Shown: positions 7,726 through 16,439, counted from the stretch's first letter. The stretch: 64,000 nucleotides of DNA from Acidobacteriota bacterium (GCA_019639155.1 JAHBSJ010000008.1:124001-188000), one strand, 5' to 3'. A program made the numbers and translations. The notes: generated by a model not told the origin, from the sequence alone.

Positions 7726-10700
7726 ATGAGGCGAAAAATTACTGACGGACGCACCCGGCTGATCCCTCCATTGGTTTCAGCGATCATATTTATCTCAATA
7801 TTGGCAGCTGCCGCTTCGGGCACTGCCTTTTTATTTGAGAATTGGGCATCAATTGCCGGCGAAGCGGCCGACCGCGAGGGAACCTTGCAATGCACGCCGC
7901 CGCCGCCGCAAATGACATCGTGGTGGACGGGCGATGATACAGGTGATGATCTACTCGGAAATAACAACGGTATTTTAATGAACGGAGTCGGTTTCGCGGA
8001 CGGAATGGTCGGCCGGGCGTTCAGCTTCACAAACTCGTCTCATCGAGTCCAGGTCAACAACTCGGCGTCGCTGCAGCCCGGCAACGCGATCTCATTCGAC
8101 GCTTGGATCAAACCGGCTAGCCTAAGCAATACGTTCAACGCCGTTCTCGCGAAAAGCGACGAAACGATCGGACAGCGGAGTTATGGAATGTGGGTCATGT
8201 GGGACGGAAGGATCATTGTAATTCCGAGCACATTTACCGGGATGTCTGCGCGGACGGGTCCTGGAACGGTGCCGATCGGGCAATGGACACACGTCGCTGC
8301 GATCATTACACACGGCGTCGGTTACAAGATCTTCGTCAACGGTGTCGAGCAGGCCATAACCATCGAGGGGCCGCCGCCGGTGCTGGCAGCGACCGACACG
8401 CCGTTCACCATCGGCACGTCCGATCCGAGCTGGCCAAACCATAATTTTCAGGGCCTGATCGACGAGGTCGAGTTCTTTCAGAGAGAATTGACCGCCACAG
8501 AAGTATTTTCGATCTACGCCGCCGGCAACGCCGGCAAGTGCAAGCCTGCGACAATTCTCGGCGATTACGCTGATACGTCGGTCGCATTGAGCGGAAACGC
8601 CGTTGTCACACCTGACACATCGCCGACGGGAATAACGAGGATCACGGCTTCTGCACCGACGACCTTCCGCGGACAGCTTGCCGTGGACAACTCGACCGGA
8701 GCGGTTCGCGTGACAAATGCTCATCCCGCGGGCGTTTATCCGATCACGGTCACGGCATTTGGCCCCGGCGGAACCGCAACAAAGACATTTCAATTGACGG
8801 TGAGTTCGGGGCAGGCGTGCAATACTATCGGCTTCCAGCCGGCGGGCCAGTTTCCGCTCGGTGCATCACCGACCGCTGCGGCTTTAGGAGACTTTAACAA
8901 TGACGGCCATCAAGACGTTGCGATGACCGCATCGCCCAACCTGCTGTTGGTCTGGTCAGGCAGCGGAACAGGAACATTTCCGGGCTCCGCGGCATTCCCG
9001 GTCGGAAGCAATCCGATGGCACTGGCGGCCGGCGACCTAAATGGTGATGGACATACGGATATCGTCACGGCAAATCTGAATTCGCATACCGTTTCTGTTG
9101 TTATGAACAACGGCTCCGGCAGTTTCTCGTCTGCAGTGCATTATCCCGTCGAAAATGCGCCGCGTTCTGTGGCGATCGCTGACCTAAATAATGACGGTCT
9201 GCTCGACATCGCGGCAGCCAACGTGGATTCGAACAGTGTTTCCATACTGCTCGGTAACGGAACGGGAACGTTTCCTGCAGCAGTCAACTTCCCGACCGGT
9301 GCAAACCCTATCTCGATAGCTATTGGCGACCTGAACGGCGACGGTAACAAAGACATTGCTTCTGCGAATTTTGCCGGGAATTCGGTTTCGGTAGTTTTGG
9401 GGAACGGCCTCGGCGGCTTCGGTTCGCCGTCGACCTACGGCGGATTATCCAATCCGCACTTCATAATTGTCGCCGATCTCAACAACGACGGAAACCAGGA
9501 TGTCGCCACTCCAAACGTTGCAGCCGATCAGGTATCGGTAATGCTTGGAAACGGAACGGGAATTTTGGCGCCGCCCACACACTATGCGGTCGGTTCGGTG
9601 CCTGTGACCATCGCGACCGGCGACTTTGACCGCGACGGCTCTCCGGAACTGGTGACAGCAGATCACCTTGCGGGTCAGGTTTCAATATTGAAAGGTGACG
9701 GGCTCGGTGGTTTTGGAGCAGCGGTACCGGTCGCCGTCGGCACAGTGCCGTACGGACTGGCTGTCGGCGACCTCAACGGTGACGGTGTTCAGGATGTTGT
9801 TTCGGCAAATGCGTCTTCTAACGACCTGTCACTCCTGTTAGGCGTATGTGCATTACCTTCTCCGACGCCGACACCGAACAGAGGATCGATACAATTTAGC
9901 TCGGCAACCTACAACGGTGACGAAGGAACCGACGCGGTCCTTACGTTCACGCGTACCGGCGGCAGCGATGGTGCCGTATCTACTGCGTGGACATATACCG
10001 GAGGCACAGCGATCAGGGGAGGAACGTGCGGACTCGGCGGTACCGATTTTATATCTGCGGCAAGCGGCGTCATAAACTGGGCTGATCAGGACAGTGCGGA
10101 CAAGACGCTGAGCATTCATCTCTGCGAAGATCCATTGGATACTGAGGGTCCGGAAACAGCAATATTCGAGCTCTCCGAACCGACAGGCGGAGCCACGCTT
10201 GGCATGCCGTCCACCACAACTCTCACTATTAACGATATCGCTGTGCCGACCCCGACCCCTACGCCGACGCCTACGTGCGTTACGGCCCCGAGCGGCATCG
10301 TCAGTTGGTGGCGGGCTGATGATAATGCGTGGGATGTAATGAATCTGAACAACGGCGTGCTGCAGAACGGAGCGACGTTTTCGCCGGGCGTTGTCGGAAA
10401 GGCATTCGAACTGGACGGCATTGACGACTTTGTACAGGCTCGCCCGACATCAGGACTTCCGGTCGGCGCGGCACCCAGAACCGTCGAATTTTGGTTCCGA
10501 ACGCCGCTGAACCTATCGGTAAACACCGAGTCAGCTCTTTTCCAATACGGCACTCCGAGCGTCAGCCAAATGTTCGGCCTGATCACATCGGGCAATGCGC
10601 CGGGACGGCTGTATTTCTACGGCCATGCAGATGACCTGGCCGGAACGACCGTCTTGCAGCCTGACACGTGGTATCACACCGCGGTCACTTACGACGGTGC

Positions 10701-12846
10701 GACAGTCAGGCTATATCTGAACGGAAGCCTCGACGCCAGCGGTGCGAAAACTCTTAATACAGTACTCGATACCAACGGCATCACCATCGGCAGTCGTCCC
10801 GGCAGCTCTAAATGGAAAGGCCAGATCGACGAACCGACGCTTTACAATCGCGCACTTTCCGCCGCCGAGGTAGCTGCGATCTATCAAGCGGGCAGCGCCG
10901 GAAAATGCGGAACTTGCGCTCCGGTGCCGGTTGGCATGAAGGCGCTGTGGAAAGGGGAGTCTAACGCACTCGACTCTCGCGGAACGAACAACGGCACACT
11001 ACATGGCGGAACGACCTTCACATCTGGTGTAGTTGGACAGTCTTTCACGCTAGACGGCACCAGTGGTTATGTCGAGATTCCCGACCATGATTCGCTCAAG
11101 GTGTCGGAAGCGTTAACGATGGAAGCGTGGATCTATCCGACGAATATCGACAGATGGCAGCAAGTGATCAGCAAATTCTCGATCACTCCTTACCTGGAAT
11201 ATCAGATGGGAATTGATCCAGGCGGCATTCTGAGGGTCGATATCAGCCAAGACGGTACTAATTATGAACAGTTGTTTTCGCCGAACGCGAGCATTACCGC
11301 AAATACCTGGCAGCACATTGCAGCTACTTTCGATGGCGGGGCAACAAAACTTTATGTTAATGGAGCTGAGGTTTCCTCGGCGATCCTTCCTATCTCAAAC
11401 GTTAATACTAACGGCAATTATCCGTTGATGATCGGACAAGAAGGTAGGTACATTGACAAGTTCGTGGGCTCCATTGACGAGGTAGCGATATACGACCGAG
11501 CTCTGACGCCATCAGAAATGCAAAGTCAGTACCTAGCCGGCAGCATCGGTAAATGCTCGCCGACGGCGATCACGCCGCCGAGCGGCATCGTTCGCTGGTG
11601 GGCCGGCGACGGAGACCTCAAGAACTTTTCGCCGATCTTCGCACCGCTGAATGACGTGAACGGCGTCGGATTCTTCCTCGGCAAGGTCGGGCAGGGTTTC
11701 CGATTCCGCAGAGCCGATCAGGCATACTTTTGGGCCACCGACAATGGGATGCCCTTTGGCGATGCATCTCGGACCGTCGAATTCTGGGCAAAGCCTGCGA
11801 ACAATGCGAGGATGCCGTTCCTCTACGGCGGATTCTCGACCGCGGGTGCTTTCTACCCAATGTTCATTAACAACAAAGCCTGCATTGGAAACTGGGGCGG
11901 CGGTGATGTATGCGGAACGATCAACATTGCTGACGGCAATTGGCACCACATCGCCTTGACCTATTCTCAAGCTGCTCACGTCGCCTATATCTACGTTGAC
12001 GGCGAGTATGATGCATCAATGTCGCGTGTCTATAATTCGGTTCCGGCGAGCGGCGTTTTTCTCGGCTCGTCGACACCTGCGGGGAGCAATGAATTCTATG
12101 AGGGCGACCTGGACGAGGTAACCGTGTATGACCGGCAGCTGACGCAGGCGGAGATCCAGCGTATTGTCCGTGCCGGTTTTGCCGGCAAGCTAAAGCAGGT
12201 TCCTGCACCCGCCGCCGGCGGATTTGCCGAACGAACCGATGGCAACGGCTATATTTATGTGGGCGATGCGGCGGTCAGTTTCCCGACCGTAACGACGGCA
12301 GGGCAACTGCATGAGATACCGATCGCTCTGAACGGCCTTCCGCCGCTGCCGTATCTTTCGATGGGCCTGACCTATGACATCGCGACCGGCGCCGAATACA
12401 CGGGCCAGCCGACGGTGTGCTTTAATCTGCCGGCGTTCACGCCGCCTGAATACAACGGCATGCGGATACTGCATCTGGAGAACGGCCAGTGGGTGGACCG
12501 CACGGTGTTGAGCAACACATATCCTGTGCGTTGTGCGGCCGGAATGACTTCGCTGTCGCCTTTTGCGATAGCGTATCTTACGCCGACGGCAGCGGGCGTT
12601 TCGGTCAGCGGACGCATTCTGGACGGCACAGGCCGCGGCATTATCAACGCGAGGCTGACACTGACGGACACCGCGGGAACGGTGCGTTCCGCCGTTTCGA
12701 ATTCGTTCGGATACTATCGTTTCGAGGGCGTGCCCGTCGGTGAGGCTTACGTGATCGAGGCGAAACACCGCAGGTTCCGTTTCATGCCGCAGGCTGTGAA
12801 TGTCAGCGACAACATCAACGAGCTTGACCTCATCGGTATTGAATAA
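7726..12846 (+). CDS. Large secreted LamG / FG-GAP / Calx-beta surface protein
   Basis: A 1706-residue exported protein of unknown ligand. Order of parts: an N-terminal hydrophobic segment (about 15-36); LamG-like domain 1 (about 56-270); an Ig-like stretch; seven FG-GAP/VCBS repeats (about 368-709), each with a calcium-loop core such as GDLNGDGHTD; a Calx-beta domain (about 719-835); a short Pro-Thr linker; three more LamG-like domains (about 855-1065, 1067-1277, 1285-1487), each opening with a variant of SGIVSWW and closing near IYDRALT-type residues; a beta-rich region; and a carboxypeptidase-regulatory-like module (about 1627-1706). LamG concanavalin-type folds commonly bind glycans, and FG-GAP repeats form calcium-dependent propellers, so an adhesion or matrix role is plausible but inferred. 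Its C-terminal module resembles that of the LamG protein at 26675. A terminator follows. Confidence 0.88.
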   Translation: MRRKITDGRTRLIPPLVSAIIFISILAAAASGTAFLFENWASIAGEAADREGTLQCTPPPPQMTSWWTGDDTGDDLLGNNNGILMNGVGFADGMVGRAFSFTNSSHRVQVNNSASLQPGNAISFDAWIKPASLSNTFNAVLAKSDETIGQRSYGMWVMWDGRIIVIPSTFTGMSARTGPGTVPIGQWTHVAAIITHGVGYKIFVNGVEQAITIEGPPPVLAATDTPFTIGTSDPSWPNHNFQGLIDEVEFFQRELTATEVFSIYAAGNAGKCKPATILGDYADTSVALSGNAVVTPDTSPTGITRITASAPTTFRGQLAVDNSTGAVRVTNAHPAGVYPITVTAFGPGGTATKTFQLTVSSGQACNTIGFQPAGQFPLGASPTAAALGDFNNDGHQDVAMTASPNLLLVWSGSGTGTFPGSAAFPVGSNPMALAAGDLNGDGHTDIVTANLNSHTVSVVMNNGSGSFSSAVHYPVENAPRSVAIADLNNDGLLDIAAANVDSNSVSILLGNGTGTFPAAVNFPTGANPISIAIGDLNGDGNKDIASANFAGNSVSVVLGNGLGGFGSPSTYGGLSNPHFIIVADLNNDGNQDVATPNVAADQVSVMLGNGTGILAPPTHYAVGSVPVTIATGDFDRDGSPELVTADHLAGQVSILKGDGLGGFGAAVPVAVGTVPYGLAVGDLNGDGVQDVVSANASSNDLSLLLGVCALPSPTPTPNRGSIQFSSATYNGDEGTDAVLTFTRTGGSDGAVSTAWTYTGGTAIRGGTCGLGGTDFISAASGVINWADQDSADKTLSIHLCEDPLDTEGPETAIFELSEPTGGATLGMPSTTTLTINDIAVPTPTPTPTPTCVTAPSGIVSWWRADDNAWDVMNLNNGVLQNGATFSPGVVGKAFELDGIDDFVQARPTSGLPVGAAPRTVEFWFRTPLNLSVNTESALFQYGTPSVSQMFGLITSGNAPGRLYFYGHADDLAGTTVLQPDTWYHTAVTYDGATVRLYLNGSLDASGAKTLNTVLDTNGITIGSRPGSSKWKGQIDEPTLYNRALSAAEVAAIYQAGSAGKCGTCAPVPVGMKALWKGESNALDSRGTNNGTLHGGTTFTSGVVGQSFTLDGTSGYVEIPDHDSLKVSEALTMEAWIYPTNIDRWQQVISKFSITPYLEYQMGIDPGGILRVDISQDGTNYEQLFSPNASITANTWQHIAATFDGGATKLYVNGAEVSSAILPISNVNTNGNYPLMIGQEGRYIDKFVGSIDEVAIYDRALTPSEMQSQYLAGSIGKCSPTAITPPSGIVRWWAGDGDLKNFSPIFAPLNDVNGVGFFLGKVGQGFRFRRADQAYFWATDNGMPFGDASRTVEFWAKPANNARMPFLYGGFSTAGAFYPMFINNKACIGNWGGGDVCGTINIADGNWHHIALTYSQAAHVAYIYVDGEYDASMSRVYNSVPASGVFLGSSTPAGSNEFYEGDLDEVTVYDRQLTQAEIQRIVRAGFAGKLKQVPAPAAGGFAERTDGNGYIYVGDAAVSFPTVTTAGQLHEIPIALNGLPPLPYLSMGLTYDIATGAEYTGQPTVCFNLPAFTPPEYNGMRILHLENGQWVDRTVLSNTYPVRCAAGMTSLSPFAIAYLTPTAAGVSVSGRILDGTGRGIINARLTLTDTAGTVRSAVSNSFGYYRFEGVPVGEAYVIEAKHRRFRFMPQAVNVSDNINELDLIGIE

Positions 12847-12878
12847 GGAAGGGGTTTTTACACGCCGATGAGGTTCGA

Positions 12879-12908
12879 GGGGCCCGAGGCCGAAAGGCTT
12901 CGGGCCCT
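12879..12908 (+). terminator. Terminator after the LamG/FG-GAP gene
   Basis: A 12-13 bp GC-rich stem (GGGCCCGAGGCC with GGCTTCGGGCCC, one G-U pair) closes on a GAAA tetraloop and is followed by ATTTTG. It lies 32 bases after the stop codon at 12846 and before mqnA. Confidence 0.75.
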
Positions 12909-12947
12909 ATTTTGACGCACGACGAACTTTGCCGCAGACTAGGGTCA

Positions 12948-13832
12948 ATGATCCGTATCTCTGCATCGAGCTATTCGAACACGGCACCGCTGATCTGGAG
13001 TTTTCTCTACGGGAGCGGCCGCGGGGCGGCGGAGCTGATAATGGACTATGCACCGTCTCGTTCAGCCGAACTGCTCGCCGAGGACCGCGTAGATGCGGCA
13101 CTTGTGCCGGTCATCGTCTCGCAGTTTTTGGACGATATGCGGATAGTTTCGGGCGTTTGTGTCGGAGCAAAAGAACGCGTTCGCAGCGTTTGCCTCGTCA
13201 CCGGCGGACACGAGTTGGAAGACGTACGCTCTGTCGCTCTGGACACCTCATCGCGAACTTCTGTTGTGCTGACAAAGATCATCTTTCGCGAGTTTCTCGG
13301 TTTTGAGCCCGAATGGATAGACGCAGAGCCCGACATCAATGCGATGCTCGCGTCGTCCGACGCGGCATTGATCATCGGCGATCCGGCGTTGTCGATTGCG
13401 GAATGCGGAATGCGGAATGCGGATATGTCAGAACCGGGAGCGATGACGACTGGGCCGGGCGGAGACGCGGCTGCAGTGTTCCGCAATCCGATATCCGCGA
13501 TCTGCAATCTAAAGTCCTTTGACCTCGCCGAGCTTTGGCTCCGTCACACCGGACTGGGTTTCATTTTCGCGATGTGGATGACACGGCGTGAGAATGTTCC
13601 GCTCGACCTCGCCGCCGCACGTGACGAAGGCATCGCGAATATCGACGCCATCGCTGCAAATTATGCCGCTTCGACCGGTCTTTCGCCTGCGGATATGGCC
13701 GATTACCTGAGAAACAATATCTGCTACACGCCCGACGAATCGATGCTCGCAGGAATGGAGCTGTATTTCGAATTGGCGGAAAAATACGGTTTGATCCCAA
13801 ACCGCAGAGAGCTTGAGTTTCTGCAAAGCTAG
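12948..13832 (+). CDS. mqnA: Chorismate dehydratase MqnA (futalosine menaquinone pathway)
   Basis: MqnA dehydrates chorismate to 3-enolpyruvyl-benzoate, the first step of the futalosine route. About 294 residues with a periplasmic-binding-protein-like fold. The N-terminus ISASSYSNTAPLIWSF matches the family's SYLNTxPL signature, and DAALVPV and ALIIGDPAL occur in their usual places. An in-frame TTG at 12912 would add 12 residues; the ATG at 12948 gives the family-like start. Unusual feature: between ALIIGDPAL and FDLAELW there are about 42 residues where relatives have a short loop, and this insert is encoded by heptamer repeats (separate entry). The reading frame and flanking motifs stay intact, so the enzyme may still work. 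The stop interlocks with that of the convergent DUF1905 gene in a shared CTAG. Confidence 0.9.
   Translation: MIRISASSYSNTAPLIWSFLYGSGRGAAELIMDYAPSRSAELLAEDRVDAALVPVIVSQFLDDMRIVSGVCVGAKERVRSVCLVTGGHELEDVRSVALDTSSRTSVVLTKIIFREFLGFEPEWIDAEPDINAMLASSDAALIIGDPALSIAECGMRNADMSEPGAMTTGPGGDAAAVFRNPISAICNLKSFDLAELWLRHTGLGFIFAMWMTRRENVPLDLAAARDEGIANIDAIAANYAASTGLSPADMADYLRNNICYTPDESMLAGMELYFELAEKYGLIPNRRELEFLQS
13395..13515. repeat. In-gene element: inverted pair of heptamer arrays inside mqnA
   Basis: Left block 13395-13422 is ATTGCGG followed by three copies of AATGCGG. Right block 13481-13515 is the opposite orientation, more degenerate: CCGCAAT, CCGATAT, CCGCGAT, CTGCAAT, CTAAAGT. The two blocks flank a 58-base GC-rich core and form an imperfect inverted repeat. 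The whole segment stays in frame and adds residues such as ECGMRNAD and FRNPISAICNLKS to MqnA. The same heptamer family occurs in carA at 63729-63763. Confidence 0.8.
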
Positions 13833-14344
13833 AAAAGCGGCCGCTTTAGCTCCTCAACAAGAGCTTTGTCGATTATCTTGCCGTTCTCTTTCAGGTGTTC
13901 GACGACGATCAGGGCTTGGTGGATGCGTTTGTCGATGTCTTTGATGTTGCTGATCAGATAGATCAGCGAACGCTGCTTGCCGGGCGTGAGTGCGTGGAAA
14001 AGGCGGTCGCCTTCGGGGTCCTGTTTCAGCACCTCGTCGAATTCCTCCGGCATTGGCAGTCCGTATTTGCTTTCGTCCTGCGTCAACTCGACCGTAACGG
14101 TGTCGCCGACGTCAATGCCGAGAACGTCGCGACGCTTTTTGTTGACAATGATGTAAAAGATCTCGCCCCACGGCATCAGCGCGCATTGAAACGGCTCGCC
14201 CTTATTTATCGAACATATTACACGGCGGGTCTTGCCGTCGGTTGGGAACTTCTCTGCGATCTTGCGATCGACCTCAAGGTATATCCAGCCGGATTCGGGA
14301 AATGTGCGGACGAGTTTTGTTTTGAATTTTGCGCTCTTCGGCAT
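13829..14344 (-). CDS. DUF1905 plus YdeI/OmpD-associated domain protein
   Basis: A 171-residue cytoplasmic protein with two small domains. The N-terminal DUF1905 barrel-like domain (about 1-100) contains SGWIYLEVDRKIAEKF and the closing VLGIDVGDTVTVEL. The C-terminal YdeI/OmpD-associated helical domain (about 105-171) contains ALTPGKQRSLIYLI and the IDKRIHQALIVVEHL helix. This pair occurs in many soil bacteria; the biochemical role is not established, and the name bacteriocin-protection used for part of the family is weakly supported. It sits convergent to mqnA, overlapping it by four bases, and its start faces the repeat-rich spacer before mqnC. No link to menaquinone synthesis is implied by the sequence. 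Confidence 0.8.
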   Translation of the reverse strand: MPKSAKFKTKLVRTFPESGWIYLEVDRKIAEKFPTDGKTRRVICSINKGEPFQCALMPWGEIFYIIVNKKRRDVLGIDVGDTVTVELTQDESKYGLPMPEEFDEVLKQDPEGDRLFHALTPGKQRSLIYLISNIKDIDKRIHQALIVVEHLKENGKIIDKALVEELKRPLF

Positions 14345-14350
14345 CGATTA

Positions 14351-14502
14351 TATTTCAACACAGAAGACATAAATATTTCACCACAGAGTACACAGAGGGC
14401 ACCGAGTTAAGCAGGAAAGAAAAAAACAATATGTCCGATATCTTGTACTGTTTCTCCGTGTCCTCGCTGTCATCTGTGGTTATGCTTTCTTTGTGGTGAA
14501 TT
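14351..14502. repeat. Intergenic imperfect inverted repeat built from CACAGAG-type units
   Basis: The left arm at 14351-14406 carries CACAGAGTA, CACAGAGGG and CACCGAGTT, preceded by a related TTCAACACAGAAGACATAA stretch. The right arm at 14454-14502 is its reverse complement with mismatches; read on the minus strand it contains TTCACCACAAAG and CCACAGATGACAG. The roughly 50-base arms surround a 47-base centre, so the element could form a long imperfect hairpin. It fills nearly the whole spacer between the DUF1905 gene and mqnC and encodes nothing. Confidence 0.75.
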
Positions 14503-14533
14503 CCGACCTTGTTTCCGATAAAATCAATTTGTA

Positions 14534-15679
14534 GTGAAAGCAATGATCCAACCAATTTTAGACAAGGCTCTCGCGGGCAAACGGTTGACCGCAGAAGACT
14601 GCACCGCGCTGCTCGAATCGCACGATTTTGTCCGCATCGGCCTGGCCGCCGACGAGATACGCAACCGCAAGAACGACCCCGACGTCGTCACATACATTAT
14701 CGACCGCAATATCAATTACACGAACGTCTGCAACGTCGTCTGCACGTTCTGTGCGTTCTATCGCCGCCCCGGCAAGCCCGACACATACGTGCATTCGATG
14801 GACGAGGTTTGCGCCCGCATCGACGAGACCATCGCACTCGGCGGAACCGGCGTGCTGATGCAGGGCGGACTGCATCCCGATTTTAATATCGAATGGTACG
14901 AAGACCTGCTGAGCACGCTGCATGCGAAATATCCCGATTTTCAGCTTCACTGTTTCTCGCCGCCGGAGATACACAACATATCGCTGATCTCTAAGCTCGA
15001 CTACAAAACGATAATGCAGCGGCTGAAGGACGCAGGGCTCAATTCGATGCCCGGCGGCGGCGGTGAAATATTGGACGACGAGGTGCGAAAACGCGTATCG
15101 ACCAAATGCACAACGCAGGAATGGCTGGACGTGATGCGTGCCGCGCATGAGGTGGGCTTGCGGACGACCGCGACGATGATGTTCGGAATCGGCGATCGCA
15201 TCGAACACCGCGTCCGTCATTTGCAGCGAATTCGCGACCTTCAGGACGATACCGGCGGATTTACCGCGTTCATTCCGTGGACGTTTCAGCGAGAGAACAC
15301 CGCTCTCGGCCGCAAGATCACCGAAGAACCGACCGGCATCGATTATCTGAAGATGCTCTCGGTTTCGCGGCTGTTCCTTGATAACGTACAGCACATACAG
15401 GCTTCGTGGCTCACGCAGGGCATACGTCTCGGCCAGGCTGCATTGCGTTTCGGCGCAGACGATATGGGCTCGATAATGATCGAAGAGAACGTCGTTTCCG
15501 CCGCCGGTGCCAACAACGAAGCCAACGAACGTGACCTCCGATACCAGATCCGCGAGGCCGGCTACCGCCCGCAGCAACGCGACATTCTGTACAATTATGT
15601 CAACCGCGAAAACATAGACGCCCTCGACCAAAGCGATTCGATGAAGCTGAAACAACTGACCGTGGCATTTGCGGATTAG
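14534..15679 (+). CDS. mqnC: Cyclic dehypoxanthinyl futalosine synthase MqnC (radical SAM)
   Basis: A radical SAM enzyme of 381 residues that cyclises dehypoxanthine futalosine in menaquinone synthesis. The 4Fe-4S motif CX3CX2C is present in NVCNVVCTFCAFYRRPGKP near residues 58-76. It is followed by the GGTGVLMQGGLHPD loop and the C-terminal QASWLTQG and FGADDMGSIMIEENVV segments diagnostic of the MqnC/MqnE family; the last two favour MqnC. A GTG at 14534 and an ATG at 14543 are both possible starts. The GTG is nine bases after a TAAAAT box at 14519-14524, the ATG eighteen. With mqnA nearby this points to the futalosine pathway; the genes for the other steps are not in this window. Confidence 0.93.
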   Translation: MKAMIQPILDKALAGKRLTAEDCTALLESHDFVRIGLAADEIRNRKNDPDVVTYIIDRNINYTNVCNVVCTFCAFYRRPGKPDTYVHSMDEVCARIDETIALGGTGVLMQGGLHPDFNIEWYEDLLSTLHAKYPDFQLHCFSPPEIHNISLISKLDYKTIMQRLKDAGLNSMPGGGGEILDDEVRKRVSTKCTTQEWLDVMRAAHEVGLRTTATMMFGIGDRIEHRVRHLQRIRDLQDDTGGFTAFIPWTFQRENTALGRKITEEPTGIDYLKMLSVSRLFLDNVQHIQASWLTQGIRLGQAALRFGADDMGSIMIEENVVSAAGANNEANERDLRYQIREAGYRPQQRDILYNYVNRENIDALDQSDSMKLKQLTVAFAD

Positions 15680-15691
15680 CTTTCCATAAGT

Positions 15692-16144
15692 ATGAAGATC
15701 CGAACATCAACGACGATAAAGGCCTCGCGAGAAAGGCTTTGGCCGTTGCTGACCAATTCGGAGATGAATGCGCCGGGATCTTTCTGTCTGGGTGTGCCGC
15801 GACCGGTCGAGTGCCGGTTGCCTGATGGCGAAGGTGCAGTTGGGGCTTCCCGGCAATGCGTTTCAGACCGGGGCGTCGTGAATCAAGAGATCACATGCTG
15901 GCTGCCGCCGGATCAATTGCAGTTCAAGATGATCGATACAGACCACGATTGGTCGCCTTGTGTAGAGTCGATAACGGAACAATTTGACCTTGAAGACGTC
16001 AACAACGGCACGCGAATTACCAGGACCACAACACTTCGAGCAAAAGGATATTTTCGCTTGCTCAAAGAGTTCGGGTTCTATTTCGGCCTGAAACGCGTTC
16101 ACTATTTTGTTTTCAAGAACTGGCGCAGATCGGCAGAAACATAA
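15692..16144 (+). CDS. SRPBCC (START-like) family protein
   Basis: A 150-residue soluble protein. The N-terminus MKIRTSTTIKASRERLWPLL is the first strand and helix of a polyketide-cyclase/START-type ligand-binding fold (SRPBCC superfamily). Alternating strands (TCWLPPDQLQFKMID, GTRITRTTTLRAKGYF) and a long C-terminal helix complete it. These domains bind hydrophobic ligands; no specific ligand or catalytic residue can be inferred. It begins 12 bases after mqnC with little room for a promoter and is probably in the same transcript. Whether that means a role near menaquinone is speculation. Confidence 0.7.
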   Translation: MKIRTSTTIKASRERLWPLLTNSEMNAPGSFCLGVPRPVECRLPDGEGAVGASRQCVSDRGVVNQEITCWLPPDQLQFKMIDTDHDWSPCVESITEQFDLEDVNNGTRITRTTTLRAKGYFRLLKEFGFYFGLKRVHYFVFKNWRRSAET

Positions 16145-16158
16145 GTGTTCGAATTTTT

Positions 16159-16175
16159 CTTGTCAACTTGTCAAG
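16159..16175 (+). promoter_or_regulatory. Candidate operator of the Phd/PIN toxin-antitoxin pair
   Basis: Two direct copies of CTTGTCAA (16159-16166, 16167-16174) are followed by G, so the second copy forms the odd palindrome CTTGTCAAG. It lies 22 bases before the antitoxin start, where Phd/YefM antitoxins normally bind to repress their own operon. TTGTCA within the repeat could serve as a -35 box with TAAAGT at 16184-16189 as -10. Confidence 0.45.
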
Positions 16176-16196
16176 AAAACTGCTAAAGTTAAGGTC

Positions 16197-16439
16197 GTGA
16201 AGAATCTTCAGGTTGGAGAGTTAAAGGCGAAGTTTTCTGAGGTGCTTGAAAAGGTGCAGCAGGGCGAGAGCTTTGGCATTACTTATGGAAAGAGTAAAAA
16301 ACTGATCGCCGAGATCAATCCTCCGAGGAAGAAAGAAAAGCAAAAGAAGCGCAAATTTGGGATCCTCGATGGAAAGGTGAATATAGTTTTCGCCGATGAC
16401 TTTAAGATGACTGAAGAGGAATTCATCGATCTCAAATGA
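16197..16439 (+). CDS. Phd/YefM-type antitoxin
   Basis: An 80-residue antitoxin. Residues 1-45 (KNLQVGELKAKFSEVLEKVQQGESFGITYGKSKKLIAEI, in two parts) show the Phd/YefM DNA-binding fold, in which a short strand and helix pack as a dimer on the operator. The lysine-rich middle and acidic C-terminus (FADDFKMTEEEFIDL) are the disordered part expected to wrap the toxin. A longer frame opens at a TTG at 16107 inside the previous gene, but the GTG at 16197 gives a family-like N-terminus and places the CTTGTCAA repeats upstream. The stop overlaps the toxin start in ATGA, the usual coupling that makes antitoxin before toxin. Confidence 0.8.
   Translation: MKNLQVGELKAKFSEVLEKVQQGESFGITYGKSKKLIAEINPPRKKEKQKKRKFGILDGKVNIVFADDFKMTEEEFIDLK

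Noticed and set aside
8829..9852. Repeated DNA that might be read as a CRISPR or satellite array
   Set aside because: The repetition is at protein level (FG-GAP units of about 50 residues with diverged codons), not identical direct repeats with spacers.
14558..15655. A 365-codon minus-strand open frame
   Set aside because: It covers mqnC in antisense; mqnC carries clear radical SAM motifs and this frame has none.
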